Of a stretch of DNA of 63,064 nt, positions 14,301 through 27,096 are shown piece by piece; positions within the stretch are counted from its first letter, which is position 1; every line of letters starts with the position of its first letter. Below the pieces are notes generated by a model. That model searched no databases and had not been told where the DNA came from. It saw only the letters and a list, made by a program, of their open reading frames with translations. Origin of the DNA: Acephala macrosclerotiorum (taxonomy: Eukaryota; Ascomycota; Leotiomycetes; Helotiales; Mollisiaceae); NCBI GenBank assembly GCA_014904845.1, contig MU119502.1, positions 1 through 63,064 of the forward strand, read 5' to 3'. Made by a program: the position numbers and the translations under genes.

Positions 14301-14851
14301 AATAAAATCGAAAAATATTATATATTTTTATAATATTTATATAAATTTTTTTAATAAAAATTAAAAAACGAACAATTAAATAAAAAATCAATTTTATAAA
14401 TAATCGTAAAAATTATAAACGATTTTATTAAATTAAATAAATTAATTTCAATTTTTTTTATTTTTAAAATATATTTAAAAATAATTAAAATAAATATTTT
14501 ATTTTTATTTATAATAAAAAAATTAAAAATTATTCGTATAATAATAAATAAAATACAATAATTAAATACGAAACAATAAATATAAAATATTTTTATTATA
14601 AAAAATAAAATTCATATAATCGATATTTTAATATTATTATTATAATTAAATATACGAATATAATAAAAAAAAAATAAAATAAAATAAAATCGTACAAATT
14701 ATCATTTATTAATAAAAAAATATATATAATTAATATATTATACGAATTAATCAATTTTCGTTTTATTGTAATAAAAATTTTTTATATAAAAAAATTACTA
14801 AAAAAATAAAATTAAAATAATATATAATAAATTAATTAATAATAAAATAAT
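11375..14851 (+). mobile_element. Left arm of an older, related retroelement (element 3)
   Basis: Starts with the direct repeat at about 11386-11635. From roughly 12300 to 14830 it runs parallel to element 1 positions about 6340-8950: for example, 13690-13800 matches 7790-7910, and 14700-14770 matches 8825-8895, with many substitutions. It is more degraded than elements 1 and 2 and stops where element 2 begins. The homology resumes beyond element 2 at 21174. Confidence 0.6.
11386..11635 (+). repeat. 250-bp direct repeat, left copy (probable LTR of element 3)
   Basis: Begins cgcgaaaaacgtaattc and matches 24138-24386 over about 250 bases with scattered RIP-type differences. The two copies flank the two arms of the older element, as LTRs would. 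Confidence 0.65.
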
Positions 14852-15059
14852 TATTAGTATTACTAAAAATACTTATTACTAGTAATAAATTAAAAACGAA
14901 ATAAATAAATAAATCGAACAATTTATTGATTGATTATAAGTTTTAAATTTAATAAACGCGCAAAAATTGAAAAATATAATCTCAATTTTAGCGCAAGTGG
15001 CGCTAATCCCGATCTGGTCTAGTATTGCACGTGACTAATAAACTAATATTGTATTTACA
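14852..15059 (-). repeat. LTR, 3' copy of element 2
   Basis: Reverse complement of the element 1 LTR. It ends ...ttaca, followed by ctggcaattc, which mirrors the tgccag before the right LTR of element 1. Confidence 0.85.
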
Positions 15060-18000
15060 CTGGCAATTCTTTCTTTGTAATAAGAATTGATTTAATTCAA
15101 TTATTTAAAAAACGTTATTATTTTTTTTTTTTATTGTAGTTTATTAATACGTAAAACTCACTAATATTCCAATGCAAAAATCATATGACTAAACTTTGAA
15201 AATAACGCTAGTAGACTAGCGCTATTCTCGAAATTCTTTGGAAATTATAAACGTCGAAATTGAAATAATTTTTTCTTTTTTAGTCTTATAAATTAAATAA
15301 TTACAAAATTCGAAATATAATACAAAAATTATTTTTTTTTTATTTTTTTTTTTAATAAGTATTTTCTTTAATTTTTTGCGTTATTTTTATCGTTTTTTTT
15401 TTTTTTAATTTATTTTTTTATTCGAATTTTAAAGTGATTCGTATTTAGAAACTTTTTAAAACTTTATTAAATATTGATTTTATTATAATATTTATTAGAT
15501 TATTTTAATCGTTGATTTATTGAATTTTTTGTAGTTTTTACGTTTATGCGATTAATAAAAAATTACAATATCGATTATAAAACGTTTTTTTTTGATCGTT
15601 TTCAATTTGATTAAATACTCGTATAACAAATATGAGTTTGTATAAACGATTATTGAAATTTTAAAGAAATCGAATTACTAAATAATTATATTAATAATAA
15701 ATTCGATTATAATTACTATATCGATTTTTTTTATTATATTATATATTTCAAAAATTAAAACATTTTTAATAACGCGTTTACTTTTAATAAAATTGTAATA
15801 AATAAAATTTCTTTTGATTTCGAATTTTTTATTATTTAATTAATATTTATTTGTTAAAATAATTTTATATTTAATTTAAAAATTAAAATTTTTATTGTTT
15901 ACAAATAAATTATCGACAAAAACGAAAAATTTCGTCGTAAATAAATCGAGAATAATATATTTAAATTTTCGATTTAAATTTTTAATTTACTATTTTAATT
16001 TCTTATTTAATATAATAATTTTTTTTTATTAAATTTTGATATTAAATAGTAATAAATAAATCGAAAATTGTTTTAAATTAATAAATTGTAATAATATAAA
16101 TTTTTTTAATTCGTTGTTTTTAATATTTAATTTAAAAATTAAATAATTTAATATTTATTAATTTAATTTTTTTATTTTGATTTTTTTGTTATAATTAAAT
16201 CGTATTTTTAAATTGAATTAAAATGCATTTATTGAAAATCAATAGTATTTTTAATATTAAAACTTTTTTAAATTTGATTAAAAATTTAATTTTATTGAAT
16301 TCGTTTTTTTCAAAAGTAAAAAATTTTTTTTTTGTTAATATAAACGTATTATCAATTTGTATTTTAATAACGTCGAAAAGTTTTTTGATAATTATAATTA
16401 AAAAATAAAAATCGTATATTGATATAACTATAAATAATTTTTCTTTATAATATTTGTAATACGTAGTTTATTAGTGTATTTCTATTTTCGTAATTTTATA
16501 TAAAAACTTTAAAATAATTATAATTATATTTAATAAATGTAAATAACGAATTTCTTTTAATAAACGTATTAATATAAATCGTTAAAAATTTGTCGTAAAT
16601 TGAATATAAATTCAAATAATATTACGAAATTACATTTTAATTTTCTTTTTAAAAAATTAAACTAAAAAAAATATTAAAACGATAATTAATCGTTAATTAA
16701 TTTTTTGTATTGTTAAAAATTATATAAAAATTAATTTTTTTTTTCGTCGTTATATTTTTAAATTACTAATTTCGATTTCTCGTAGAAAATATTAGTAATT
16801 TTGTTTTTAATCTTATTAATTAATCTCGAATTGAAAATTCGAATTTTAATATATTTATTAAAATCGTATTAAATAAAATTAAAAACTTTTTTTGTAATTA
16901 AATTATCGATTTTTTTTTTTTAAAACGTTTCGAATAATTATTCAAAGATTGTAATTATATTTTTTTTTCGTAGTTTTAATAATAGTTTTATATTGCTTTT
17001 TTTTTATTTATTATAAAAACTATAAAAATTTTAATTTTTTCAATAATAATAATAAAAAATTAATCATTAAAATTTTTATAATTTTTTTCGTTATTTTCGA
17101 TAAAATTATAACGCTTATTTTATTTAAATTCTTTATTGCGTACGATTTTATTTCGTGATTTTTTTAAACGTTTTCGATTACATTTTTTAATTGGTTTTTT
17201 GTTTATTTTACTCGATTAAAAAAATCCAAAAAAAAATTTTGAATTTTTTTAATTATTTTTTTAATTATTTTTTTAATTATTAGTTCGATTATAAACTTTT
17301 AATATTTTCTTTTTCGTATAATAAAATTTAATAATCGTTAAATGAAAATTAATCGATTTATAAAATATATTGATTATATATATTTTTTTATTAATTACTA
17401 GTAATTTGTATAATTTTTTTTATTCGCTTTTTTTATATCAAATACGTATTTTAAATAGAATTAGTAAATTTAATATAAATTTCGTATTTAAATCGTTTTT
17501 TATTAAAAGCGTATTATTAATTTAATATTAAATATATAAACGATATATTTTTTTAGTAATTATTCGAATTATTTCAATTTTTTTAATAATTGATAATAAT
17601 AGTACGTTATTATTAATTATTTTAAAGTATATTTTAAAGACTAATAATGTAAATATAATATTATTCGATTTTATTAAATCGTTAACAGTTTTGATTACTA
17701 TTTGTAAGATTATATTTTTGTCGATTTGTTTTTCGATTAATTCGTTATAAATAATTTTGTAAATTCGATGTAATAAAATATAGTATTTTTTTATTTTTTT
17801 TATATTATTATAAGTTTTAATAAGTATTTTTTTGATTTTAATCGTTATTATTTTAATATTTTATTGAAATTCTATAAACGAGAAATTTTTTTTGACGTTG
17901 TAAATAATATAATTCGATGATTTTTAATATATATCGATTTAATATATATATAGTATATTTTATATTATTTTTGTAAATATATTTTTTATAAATTTAATAG

Positions 18001-20967
18001 TTTGAAATACTGTAAACGAATTTATTATTTGTAAAATTAATTTCTTATTTAAATATAAAATGTCAACAATAATCGAATAATTAAATTTATAATTATTTTA
18101 TAAAATAAATTTAAAATTTTCAAGTAATTATTTATATATTTAATAGTAGTAATAATATTTAATAAAATATTAAATATGTTTAATATTTACATTATAATTA
18201 GTTCGTTGAAAAACTTTTATAAAACGTTGTATTAATAAGTAATTAAAACGTTTATACAATTGACGTAGTTTTATATTAATAAAATGATTTTAAATTAAAT
18301 TTTTTTTTAATTAATATAATAATATTTATAAATAATTTTATTTTTTTATAATAAAAACGATTTTATTTTTTTAAATTAAAATATTTTTTAAATTATCGAG
18401 TTTTATATTTATAATATCTATATTCTAAATATAAAATAAAAAAAATGTATTTATAGAAACAACGTAAAAAGTAATAATATTTAATAGAGTATTAATTCGA
18501 ATAATTTTTTACGATAAAATAATATTTTTATTAAAACGAATCTTATAAACTTCGATTGTAAATATATTCAATTGAACGTTAATATTAAATTTTTATAGTA
18601 CTATAAATTGCGATTAATTAGTAATTAATATTTTGGCGATTTTATTATTCAATATAAGTTTTTGAAAAATCTTTGAAAAATATCGATTTTCAAAAATAAA
18701 AAATAAATATTGATTTAATTCGAGTAATTTAAATTGTAATAATAAAATATTAAATATATTTTTTTTTATAATAATATAATAAATAAATTAATTATTTAAA
18801 ATAATTATTATTTATATATTATCGATTTTTTTAAATTTAATAAAATAATTTTTATTTTCGTTTTTTATTTTTATATTTATTAATAATTAATCAATTTTTA
18901 TTATTTAATTATTTTTTAGTAAATTTTTTATTTTTTCGATTTTAACAAAAAAATTTTAATAATAAATTGTTATAATATTTCGATTTATTGTATATTAAAT
19001 TTACTATTAAAACTTTATATATATTTATTATCGTTTTTTTATTGTATATTTTATTAATCAATATTTCGATTTATTAAAAATATAGTATTTTTTTTAATAT
19101 AATTCTTTTTGAAATCTATAATTTTTACAATATTTATTTTGAAAGTTTTTTCGATTTCAATATTTTTAATTTTGTACTCGATCGCGTTTTTTGTTTCGTT
19201 TTTTATAAGTATAATCGATTTAATTTTAATCGAATTCGTTTTTTTTTTTTGATTTTAAAAAATAGAATTTAAATTATACTATTATATTTCACGTGATCGC
19301 ATTACAATATTTACTATTAATTACAATTTAACGTAAACGCTTTTAAAAGTATTAGTAAATTTATAAAAAATAAAATTGTACTTTTTAATATTTCGATAAA
19401 CGTTAATAATTTGATTTTATAGATTATATTTCGTTTAATATTTTGATAATAAATTTAATTAAATTTTTTGAAATTAATTGAAAAATATTTATAAGTATTT
19501 TAATTTAATTTTTATTGAATTAATTATAATAATTTTTATTAAAATTATTTCTTTTTATAAAAATATATATAATTAGTAATTTTTTTTTAATCTCGAAATA
19601 AATTTTTATTATTATTATTAATGTAATAAAATCGAAACTTTTTTTTAAAAATCTATTAAAATAAAACGCATTTATACGTTTTATAAAATTAATAGAAAAT
19701 GTTTTATTGTATTGATTTTGAGATAATTCGATTTTATTATAGTAATTATAAAAAATTAATAGTTTGCGATTAAAAATATTATATAATTTTTTATTATAAA
19801 TTTTTATTAAATCTCTAAATAATTTAATAAAAATATTTTATAAATTATTATATTGATTCGATTACTATTAAAAAAATTATTAATAAATATATTAAATATT
19901 TTATATTATATTAAATAAATTTATATTTGTAAAAAAAATAGTAATAAAAAAAATATAAAAAGTATTCGTAAAAATAATCGTATTCGTAGTAAAAAAATTC
20001 GTATTAATAATTGAAATTATAAAAGTAATTACATTTTGATTATTAAATATTAGTATTAAAATACTTTGATTTATTAATTGATTCTATTAAAAAAAGAAAT
20101 CTCTATTTTTTAATTGATCGATAATTTCTATTTGTATTTATTTATAAAACTTTTTTTATTGAAAAACTTTTTTTAAATTATTAATAATAAACTTTCTATT
20201 TTTCAATATTTAGATTTTATAAGTACATAAAAAGTCTTGTAAACAACGTATAAAATTTTTGTATATTAAACGTAAAATTTTTTATAAGTAATTTTTAAAG
20301 TTTTTTTAAAAATATTTTTATAAATTATAATTAAAGTATTTTTTTTTTATATATTTTAAAGCGATAAAAAATATATTTATTTAATATTGTTTTATTGAGA
20401 TTTTTATTATTCGTAAAATCGAAATTTTTTTTTTATTTGTTTTTATTGTAAAAAAATTTGATTTTAAATAAATTTATTATTTTGAGAAATAATTGTACAA
20501 TAAATAATAAAAAGATTAAAAGTTTTAATTCGAGTTTAAATAAATATTATTATTAATATTTATACGCTTTTGATTAAATAACGAGTAAAAATATAAAAAA
20601 AAATTTAAAAGTTCGTTTTTGACGTAAATTCGAGTAAATTAGTATAAATTTAAAATCGTTTTTACGCTTTTTTATTCGTTTTTTGTAAATGTTATTATTT
20701 TGCGTAGTAAACGTAAACTTGAAAAATAAATATAAATTTAAAATTGTTTTCGTATTGTTTTTTTAAGTTTTTAATAGTTTTAATACTTTTGACGCGTTTT
20801 TATAAGAGAGTTTTTATAGATTTTCATTTTTTCAAAAATACGTTAATTATTTTAAGTATTTTTTTATAAAAAGCAAATTATTTAAAAAAAAAAAATTTTT
20901 TTGTATATTAGTTTTTTTTAAGTAGAAATTTAATTGTTTTGTAATTGATTAAACAATTATTGATTAG

Positions 20968-21173
20968 TATTAATATTACTAAAAATACTTATTACTAATA
21001 ATAAACTAAAAACGAAATAAACAAATAAATTGAATGATTCGTTGATTGATTATAAGTTCTAAATTTAATAAGCGCGCAAAAATTGAAAAATATAATTTCA
21101 ATTTTAGCGCAAGCGGCGCTAGTCCCGATCTGGCCTAGTATCGCACGTGACTACTAAACTAATATTGTATCCA
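20968..21173 (-). repeat. LTR, 5' copy of element 2
   Basis: Reverse complement of the element 1 LTR. It keeps the inverted repeat of the core (tagcgcaagcggcgctag near 21105-21122). Confidence 0.85.
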
Positions 21174-24137
21174 TAGTAATTACTAATAAATTAATAATTA
21201 ATTTAAAAATAAAAACATTAAAAATCAATTTTATATAATAAAATCAATAATAATTATTTTATATTAAAATATATAACAATATAAAACTCGTATTAATAAT
21301 ATTAAAAAAATTTATAATCAATTTATAATTATTATACGAAAAAAACAATAAATTTTAATAATATTTGTAATAAAAAAAAAATAAAATAATATAAAATTAA
21401 TAAAAAATTTGAAAAAAAAAAAAAAAAATTTCAATTTTAAAATAATTATTTTAAAAATTATAAAAACAAAAAATTGAAAATTTAATTATAAAAAAAGTTT
21501 TCGAATTCGTACAATATAATTTTATTATTTATTGAAAACATATTTTCAATTTTCGATTTATAAATAAAATTAAAAAAAAATTAATAAATTATTTATATAA
21601 AAAATCAAAATTCGTTATTTAAATATATAATAACGAAAATAAAAATATTATTTTTATGTAATTATTAACGATTTAAAAAACGAATTAATGATTAATTTTA
21701 GTTTTAATTAAATTTTTTAATCGAAATATAATTTAAATATATATATAATTTATAATATTTTTAAATCGTTTAATTTTAATTTACGTTTTTAAAAAAATAT
21801 AAAATTAATTTTCAAAAAATAAAATAATAATTATACGAAAATCGTTGTATAAAATATTAATAAATAATATATAATAAATATTATTAAATTAAATTTGAAA
21901 TAAAATTTTTTACGTACAATTTATATTTAATAATTACAATTTTAAAAAACGTATTTAAAATCGTAAAAATACAAATGAATAATATATTGATTTTAAAAAA
22001 TAAAATTTTTATTAAATTAAAAAATTAAAAACTAAAAAAAATTCAATTTATTATAAAATTAATTAAAACGTTTTTATATAATATTTTATTAATTTTTAAT
22101 AGAAATATTTTTTATTAAAAAAAAACGAAATCGTATTCGTTTAAAAAAATTAAAAAAAAAAATTACAATTTATAAATTTAAAATTTAATATTTGTACGAA
22201 AAAATATTAAAAATAATAAATTCGTAATATGTATTTAATAACGATTTATTAATTGAAAACAATATTGATTTAAGTATAATAATTTAATATTAAAAATCTA
22301 TAAACGCAAAAATTTTAATTTTAAATAAACGTTTAAAATAATAATTGAATAATTTGAAAAAAAAAATTAAATATATTTTAATTAATTTTTATTGTATAAA
22401 GTTTTTCGTTTTCATAAATAATTTATTTACAAATAATAAAAATTTGAATTTTTAAATTGAATACGAAATTATTATTATAAACGAATTATATAAAAAAAAT
22501 ATTTTTATAATTTGAAACAATTTAATTTATTAAAATAATACGAAAAATAAACGCGTTATAAAAAGCGTATTAACGTTTGAAATTTATAATATAATCGAAA
22601 AAATAAATATAATAATAATAATTAATAATACGATCGAAATAATTATTATTTAATTAAATTTTTAATTTTTATTAATTATTGTTTGTATTAATTTATATTT
22701 ATTATATAAATATTTAATTAAATTGAATACGATTAAAAAAAAGTATTTAATAATTAATATTATAATTTTTCGATAATTGTACGAACGTAAAAAACTTATA
22801 AAAATATATTAAATTAACGAATAAAACAATTTAATAAATATAATAATCAAATTAATATTAAATAAAATATTAAAAAAAATTTTAAATATTAATAAAATCG
22901 TTATACGAATTGAAAATTAAATGAAATAAAAAAAAAAAAATTAAAAATTACTTTAAAAATTTAAAATACATTAATATTATTTTATATTTATTTGTATATT
23001 ATACGAATTTTATATTTATATTTATTTATAAATCGTACGAATAAAAAATTAAAAAAATTGAAATTATTAATTTAATTATTTAATTTGAATTTTTTTAAAA
23101 TTTTTTCATTTAAATATTCGTTTTAAATATTATATAAAAATTGAAAAAATATTTAAATTTTTATTTAAAAAATTTTTGTACGAGATTCAAAAGATTTAAT
23201 GTAAAACGAGATACTATTTATATTTGCGAATAAAAAAAAATTGTTGTATATATTTCAATCAATTTAAAACGATCGAATTATTTTATGTATTTAATAAAAA
23301 GTTTTATTGTACGAATGTATTAATAGTAAATTTTTTGAATTGAAAAATCGAAATATTTTTATTAAAAAAATTAGATTTTTTATTATTTTTATTATTATTA
23401 TTTTTTTCGTTTGAAAATAGAAAAAGTAAATAATAATAAGTAATATAATTGTATTATTTGTAATTATTATAGTATTTATTAAAATAATTAATTAATTTAA
23501 TATATTCGAAAAACGAATTAAATTTATATTAAAAATATTTAATATACGATTTTATAATAATAATATTTTTTGATTAAATTAAAAAAATATTAATATATAA
23601 CGATTTATATATTGCAATTTATTAGAATATAATACGATTTTATACGAAAAATATATTACGTTTTAATAAAATTAAAATTGTTTATTGTAAATTATTATAA
23701 TATAAAAATATTATTTGTTGATTTTTAATATATAAAATCGAGTTTTTATCGAGAAACGCGATAATAATAATAGTAACGATAATATTATAAAAAACGAAAG
23801 TTTTATCGTACAAATAATACGTTAGTTTTTTATCGTACGAGATTTAAAAAAAAAAAAAAAAAAAAACAATATTTTATATTATTATTATTATTATTGTTAT
23901 TATTATTATTATTATTATTGAAATTGAAAAAGAAAAAAAGAAAAAAAAGCAAAAAAAAAATTTTATACTCGTTAGTATCGTACGATATTAAATTGCGAGA
24001 TCAAATTACGTATTGCATATAGCGATATTGTAAATTTATTTTTTTTGATTTATTTTTTTATAACGTTTTTTAATTACGCTTTTTTAGATATTTAGTGCGT
24101 CGTATAATATTTTTTATTACAAAGAAAAAATTATTAA
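21174..24137 (+). mobile_element. Right arm of the older retroelement (element 3)
   Basis: Continues the homology that stops at 14851. The stretch 22380-22870 runs parallel to element 1 at about 10280-10800, for example the tract with tttatttgcaaataataaag in element 1. The region after about 22950 has no counterpart that I recognise in element 1. It contains an A21 run at 23846-23866 and a (TTA)n tract. Confidence 0.55.
23876..23920. repeat. (TTA)n microsatellite
   Basis: About 14 TTA units with one TTG interruption, following the 21-base A run. Confidence 0.9.
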
Positions 24138-24386
24138 TATCGCGAAAAACGTAATTCAAAATATCAAATTATATATCGAGTATATTAACGCAATCGATAA
24201 AATTATTTGCATTTCGTACGACGCATTGAATATTCTATATATTGAGTATTTTTTTTTAAATAAAAAAATAAATATCATAAAATATAATATTATTAAATTA
24301 GTTTATACGAAACTAATTCTATAATTCGTATTTACTGTATTTTATTTACGTGAATTATATTCGAATTTTATTTGTTTTTTTAATAA
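24138..24386 (+). repeat. 250-bp direct repeat, right copy (probable LTR of element 3)
   Basis: Matches 11386-11635 in the same orientation, including gtaattc/aaaatatcaaatta..., attatttgc and the tail with attatattcgaattttattt. It retains slightly more G and C than the left copy. Confidence 0.65.
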
Positions 24387-24639
24387 TATGTATATATAAA
24401 TTAAAAAAACTAAAAAAAATATTAAATAAATAATAAATTATAAAAAAATTAGTATAATATTTAAAAACGAAAATAAGACATTATATTTCGAAAAAATAAA
24501 AATAAAAAATACTTAGAAATATAGAATTTTATATTTACAAATAAGATTTTAAAACTTTAAAAATAAAAGACTTTTTTTATTATTTCTGTCTTATTTCTAT
24601 TTTAATTCAAGACTTATAATTATAATAGTATTCATTCCA

Positions 24640-25560
24640 TTCCAATAATGGATTTCTTGAACGTTACCAATCAAACCAAAAAAAACGAGTTTAAAAGTTT
24701 TGTAGAGTCCTTTGTTAAAAGACCGAAGGCGACCTGGAAAGACAGCGAAGTGTTAATCAAGCTCGACTACTGGCATAGAATCTGGATTATTCAAAAAGTA
24801 GCGTTATCCTCGAACGTCACGGTAACATAGGTCCAGGCCACGATTGACCTCCAAGTCCTGCGAGCGAGTCTTCAACATGGAGCGGCAGGCCAGCGTCGGC
24901 ATTGTTTGACGACGGCCTTAAGCACTACATCTCCATCTTCAACCTCACGTACATCTTAGACAAGGTCTGGCAACTAATTGGTCTCATTTCAGCTCTTCGA
25001 TACTCCTGTACCTCGATGGCCACGGTAACGCGAGACAAGATCTTCGGCATCTTTGGACTCTGTAGGAATGGATCACTCATCATGCCCTCTCCAGACTACG
25101 AGAAACCTCTCCAAGTAGTCATCACCGAAATGAATAGGAAGATCCTGCTTCACGAGACCAACAAGCCTAGAGATCTCGACATCCTCTGCCTGGGAAATCC
25201 ATGCACCACCAGAAGGCCAGACTTGCCGTCATAGTCAGTTGAGTCATGCAATCTAGCATGACTCAAACCCTTGAGCATAGACCTCTCGCGCCGAAAGAGG
25301 ATTGACAGCGGGGTATGGGGCATGCGGCAACTCGAAGCAAAGGCCTCATTTTCAGATGACGGGAGAGCCTTATGTTGTTCAGGCTAGACGACTTGGAGAA
25401 CCATCATGATGGATCGACTGGACAAAGGGTCTGCATCGCGTCCCACTTTTGAGTACAAGGCAATCTTTGATCAATTGTGTGCGGATCGAGAGTCTATGTC
25501 AAGTTCCTCGCCTTAGCATGAAGCCATGTTCGCAGAATTATAGCCGAAAGAAGGGCGCAT
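24640..25560 (+). pseudogene. C-terminal half of a HET-domain gene, broken
   Basis: Opens with RPKATWKDSEVLIKLDYWHRIW and then IIQKVALSSNVTVT (24745-24828), the end block of the HET domain (family pattern W..R.W..QE). A TAG follows. After a frame change comes LIGLISALRYS...RDKIFGIFGLCRNG...PDYEKPLQVVITEMNRKILLH (24960-25165), the segment after the HET domain in many fungal members. From about 25230 every frame has stops. The left 100 bases are still AT-biased from the retroelement block. With 4121-4740 it covers complementary, non-overlapping parts of one HET protein in the same orientation. Confidence 0.8.
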
Positions 25561-25665
25561 TTTGACGACATGAAAAATTTCTACCTAATCTGAGTGCAAA
25601 ACTTTTGATTCCTCGCATTCTACCGACCCATTTCCTTCCCACAATGTCTAGCGACTCTGCCCCGA
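25561..25665. other. Short spacer between HET remnant and MFS gene
   Basis: Convergent gap of about 100 bp with no feature seen. Confidence 0.3.
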
Positions 25666-27096
25666 TCATTCTTTGTGGCTATCGACCTTGGGCACAAATG
25701 CCCACGTCACGCTCATCACGATGATCAGCGCCGCAACGATAGGTGGGAGGACTTTGACCCCAGCGTGGGTTGCGATGACTCCAATTAAGGACGGAAAGAT
25801 GGCACCTCCTGCTTGTGCAACGACGAATATCATACCTTTCTAGGTCAGTCAGGGTGATCAGCGAGATCGACACGAGACTCACCCAATGCAGCCGGCTGAA
25901 GATGTTTCGGAAAGATCTTCGAGGCGACCGAGACACCCTTGGCATTCATCAGCACGGGTTCCAAGAACTTCAAGATAGCGTGAGAGACTTACGGCAGCAA
26001 AGAAAGGTCCCAAAAAGAACCCCATGATGCTGAACATCGCGATACTGGAGATCAAATTCGGAACAAACCAGAATACTAATTGCAGCGCAAAACACATGCC
26101 AGCATATAACAGTAACATTCTTCTCTCCCCAAATCTATGCGTCGGCTCTGCAAGCAGTAGTCGTCCAAGAAAGATCCCACCATAAGAACCGGACGGCACA
26201 TATCCCATCTCGGAAAGATCTCCATGCCGGACTCGAACAAGGAATTCGACAATCCAGCCTCCGGAAGTGGTGCAAACACCGAGATAGAAGAAAAAGAATA
26301 GACAGAAGACCCAGAGATCGCGGATTTTGAGCATTTGCTTGACTTCTGACATTGCTGCCCTGCTTCTGCCTTCCTCCTCATTCGGTTGTTGCTGGCTGCT
26401 ACACTCTTTCTTTAAATGGACAGAATCTCGGAAAGCGATCAAGACTAAGACGAGGTTCGAAACACTGAGCCCAAGAGGAAAGAGATAGAAGAGCATCCAT
26501 CTCCCCTCTTCATGTTGTGTTCTGACTGCAACGGCAGTCGCGACGAAAGGACTGATCAGTAGTCCCAGTCCATAGCAAGCATGAATAAATCCCAACCATC
26601 GATGAGCGCCCTTCACGGTCGATACAAACGTATTCGCATGCGAGTCCTGATAAGCCTGTCCAAGTCCCGAGACGAAAAATGTAAGAACAAACAAAGTAAA
26701 TGGAGGTGTCCAAGCCCTCAACACATGAGGCACGGTTTGAAGCAACGCGCCCATGGAGAGCAGCGTGCCAAGTGGAAAGAGCTTAGCGAGATGCGTGTTG
26801 GTGATGGCACTGACGAGCCAGCCGAGGAATGTCGTGAAGTAGATGAGTGATATCATAGAGGTTGAGATGTGATAGGTGGACAGCATATATGGAAGTAGGG
26901 CTCCCAGAGAGCCATCGTTAATACCGGCGACGAGAAAGGAAATTCCTGAGCTGAATAGTTTAAGGATTGGAAGAGGTGCTGATGCGGCTTCGGATTCTAT
27001 GCTATTCGGCGGCCCAGAAATGTCCTCTAGAATTGTAGTTCCTTCCTGAATATTTCGAGCCCGGAGCTCGATCGGTTCCTTTGAGGTGGTTGACAT
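25666..27096 (-). CDS. MFS transporter, FHS (fucose permease-like) type
   Basis: Exons on the minus strand are 27096-25993, 25937-25883 and 25835-25666; introns are 55 and 47 nt. The product is 442 residues. The start is the ATG opening MSTTSKEPIEL; the frame extends further upstream only to a GTG. After a cytosolic N-terminus, GINDGSLGALLPYML marks the first helices of FHS-type MFS proteins. About 12 membrane segments follow in two halves around a charged loop (CSSQQQPNEEEGRS). Splicing both introns gives FFAAGVSVASKIFPKHLQPAALGMIFVVAQAGGAIFP in parts, the conserved end of fungal members, and the protein ends FVPKVDSHKE. It probably sits in the plasma membrane. The substrate is unknown. The gene appears intact although both neighbours are pseudogenes. 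Confidence 0.85.

Larger units (their letters stand above)
14852..21173 (-). mobile_element. LTR retrotransposon copy 2 (6.3 kb, inverted relative to copy 1)
   Basis: LTRs lie at 14852-15059 and 20968-21173. The interior is the reverse complement of element 1: the tract around 6941-6950 with cgatcacgtg pairs with 19291-19300, and the LTR cores at 5061-5070 and 11191-11200 pair with 21142-21151 and 15026-15035. It lies inside element 3, splitting it. No matching five-base target duplication was found. No coding frame survives. Confidence 0.8.
4741..24600. repeat. About 20 kb RIP-degraded nested retrotransposon block
   Basis: The block is extremely AT-rich with surviving C mostly in CpG. It has only tiny random open frames, and those present at 6973-7248, 11322-11525 and 16223-16408 are low-complexity Ile/Phe/Asn/Lys strings. 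Four copies of a 206-208-bp LTR and a separate pair of 250-bp direct repeats organise it. Small islands of normal GC remain inside the LTRs. No tRNA, host gene or intact transposase/reverse transcriptase frame was seen. Confidence 0.85.

Noticed and set aside
11322..16408. Short frames at 11322-11525 and 16223-16408
   Set aside because: Low-complexity translations of AT-rich DNA.
24648..25234. Two separate small genes at 24648 and 24902
   Set aside because: Together they form the C-terminal HET remnant, broken by a stop and a frame change.
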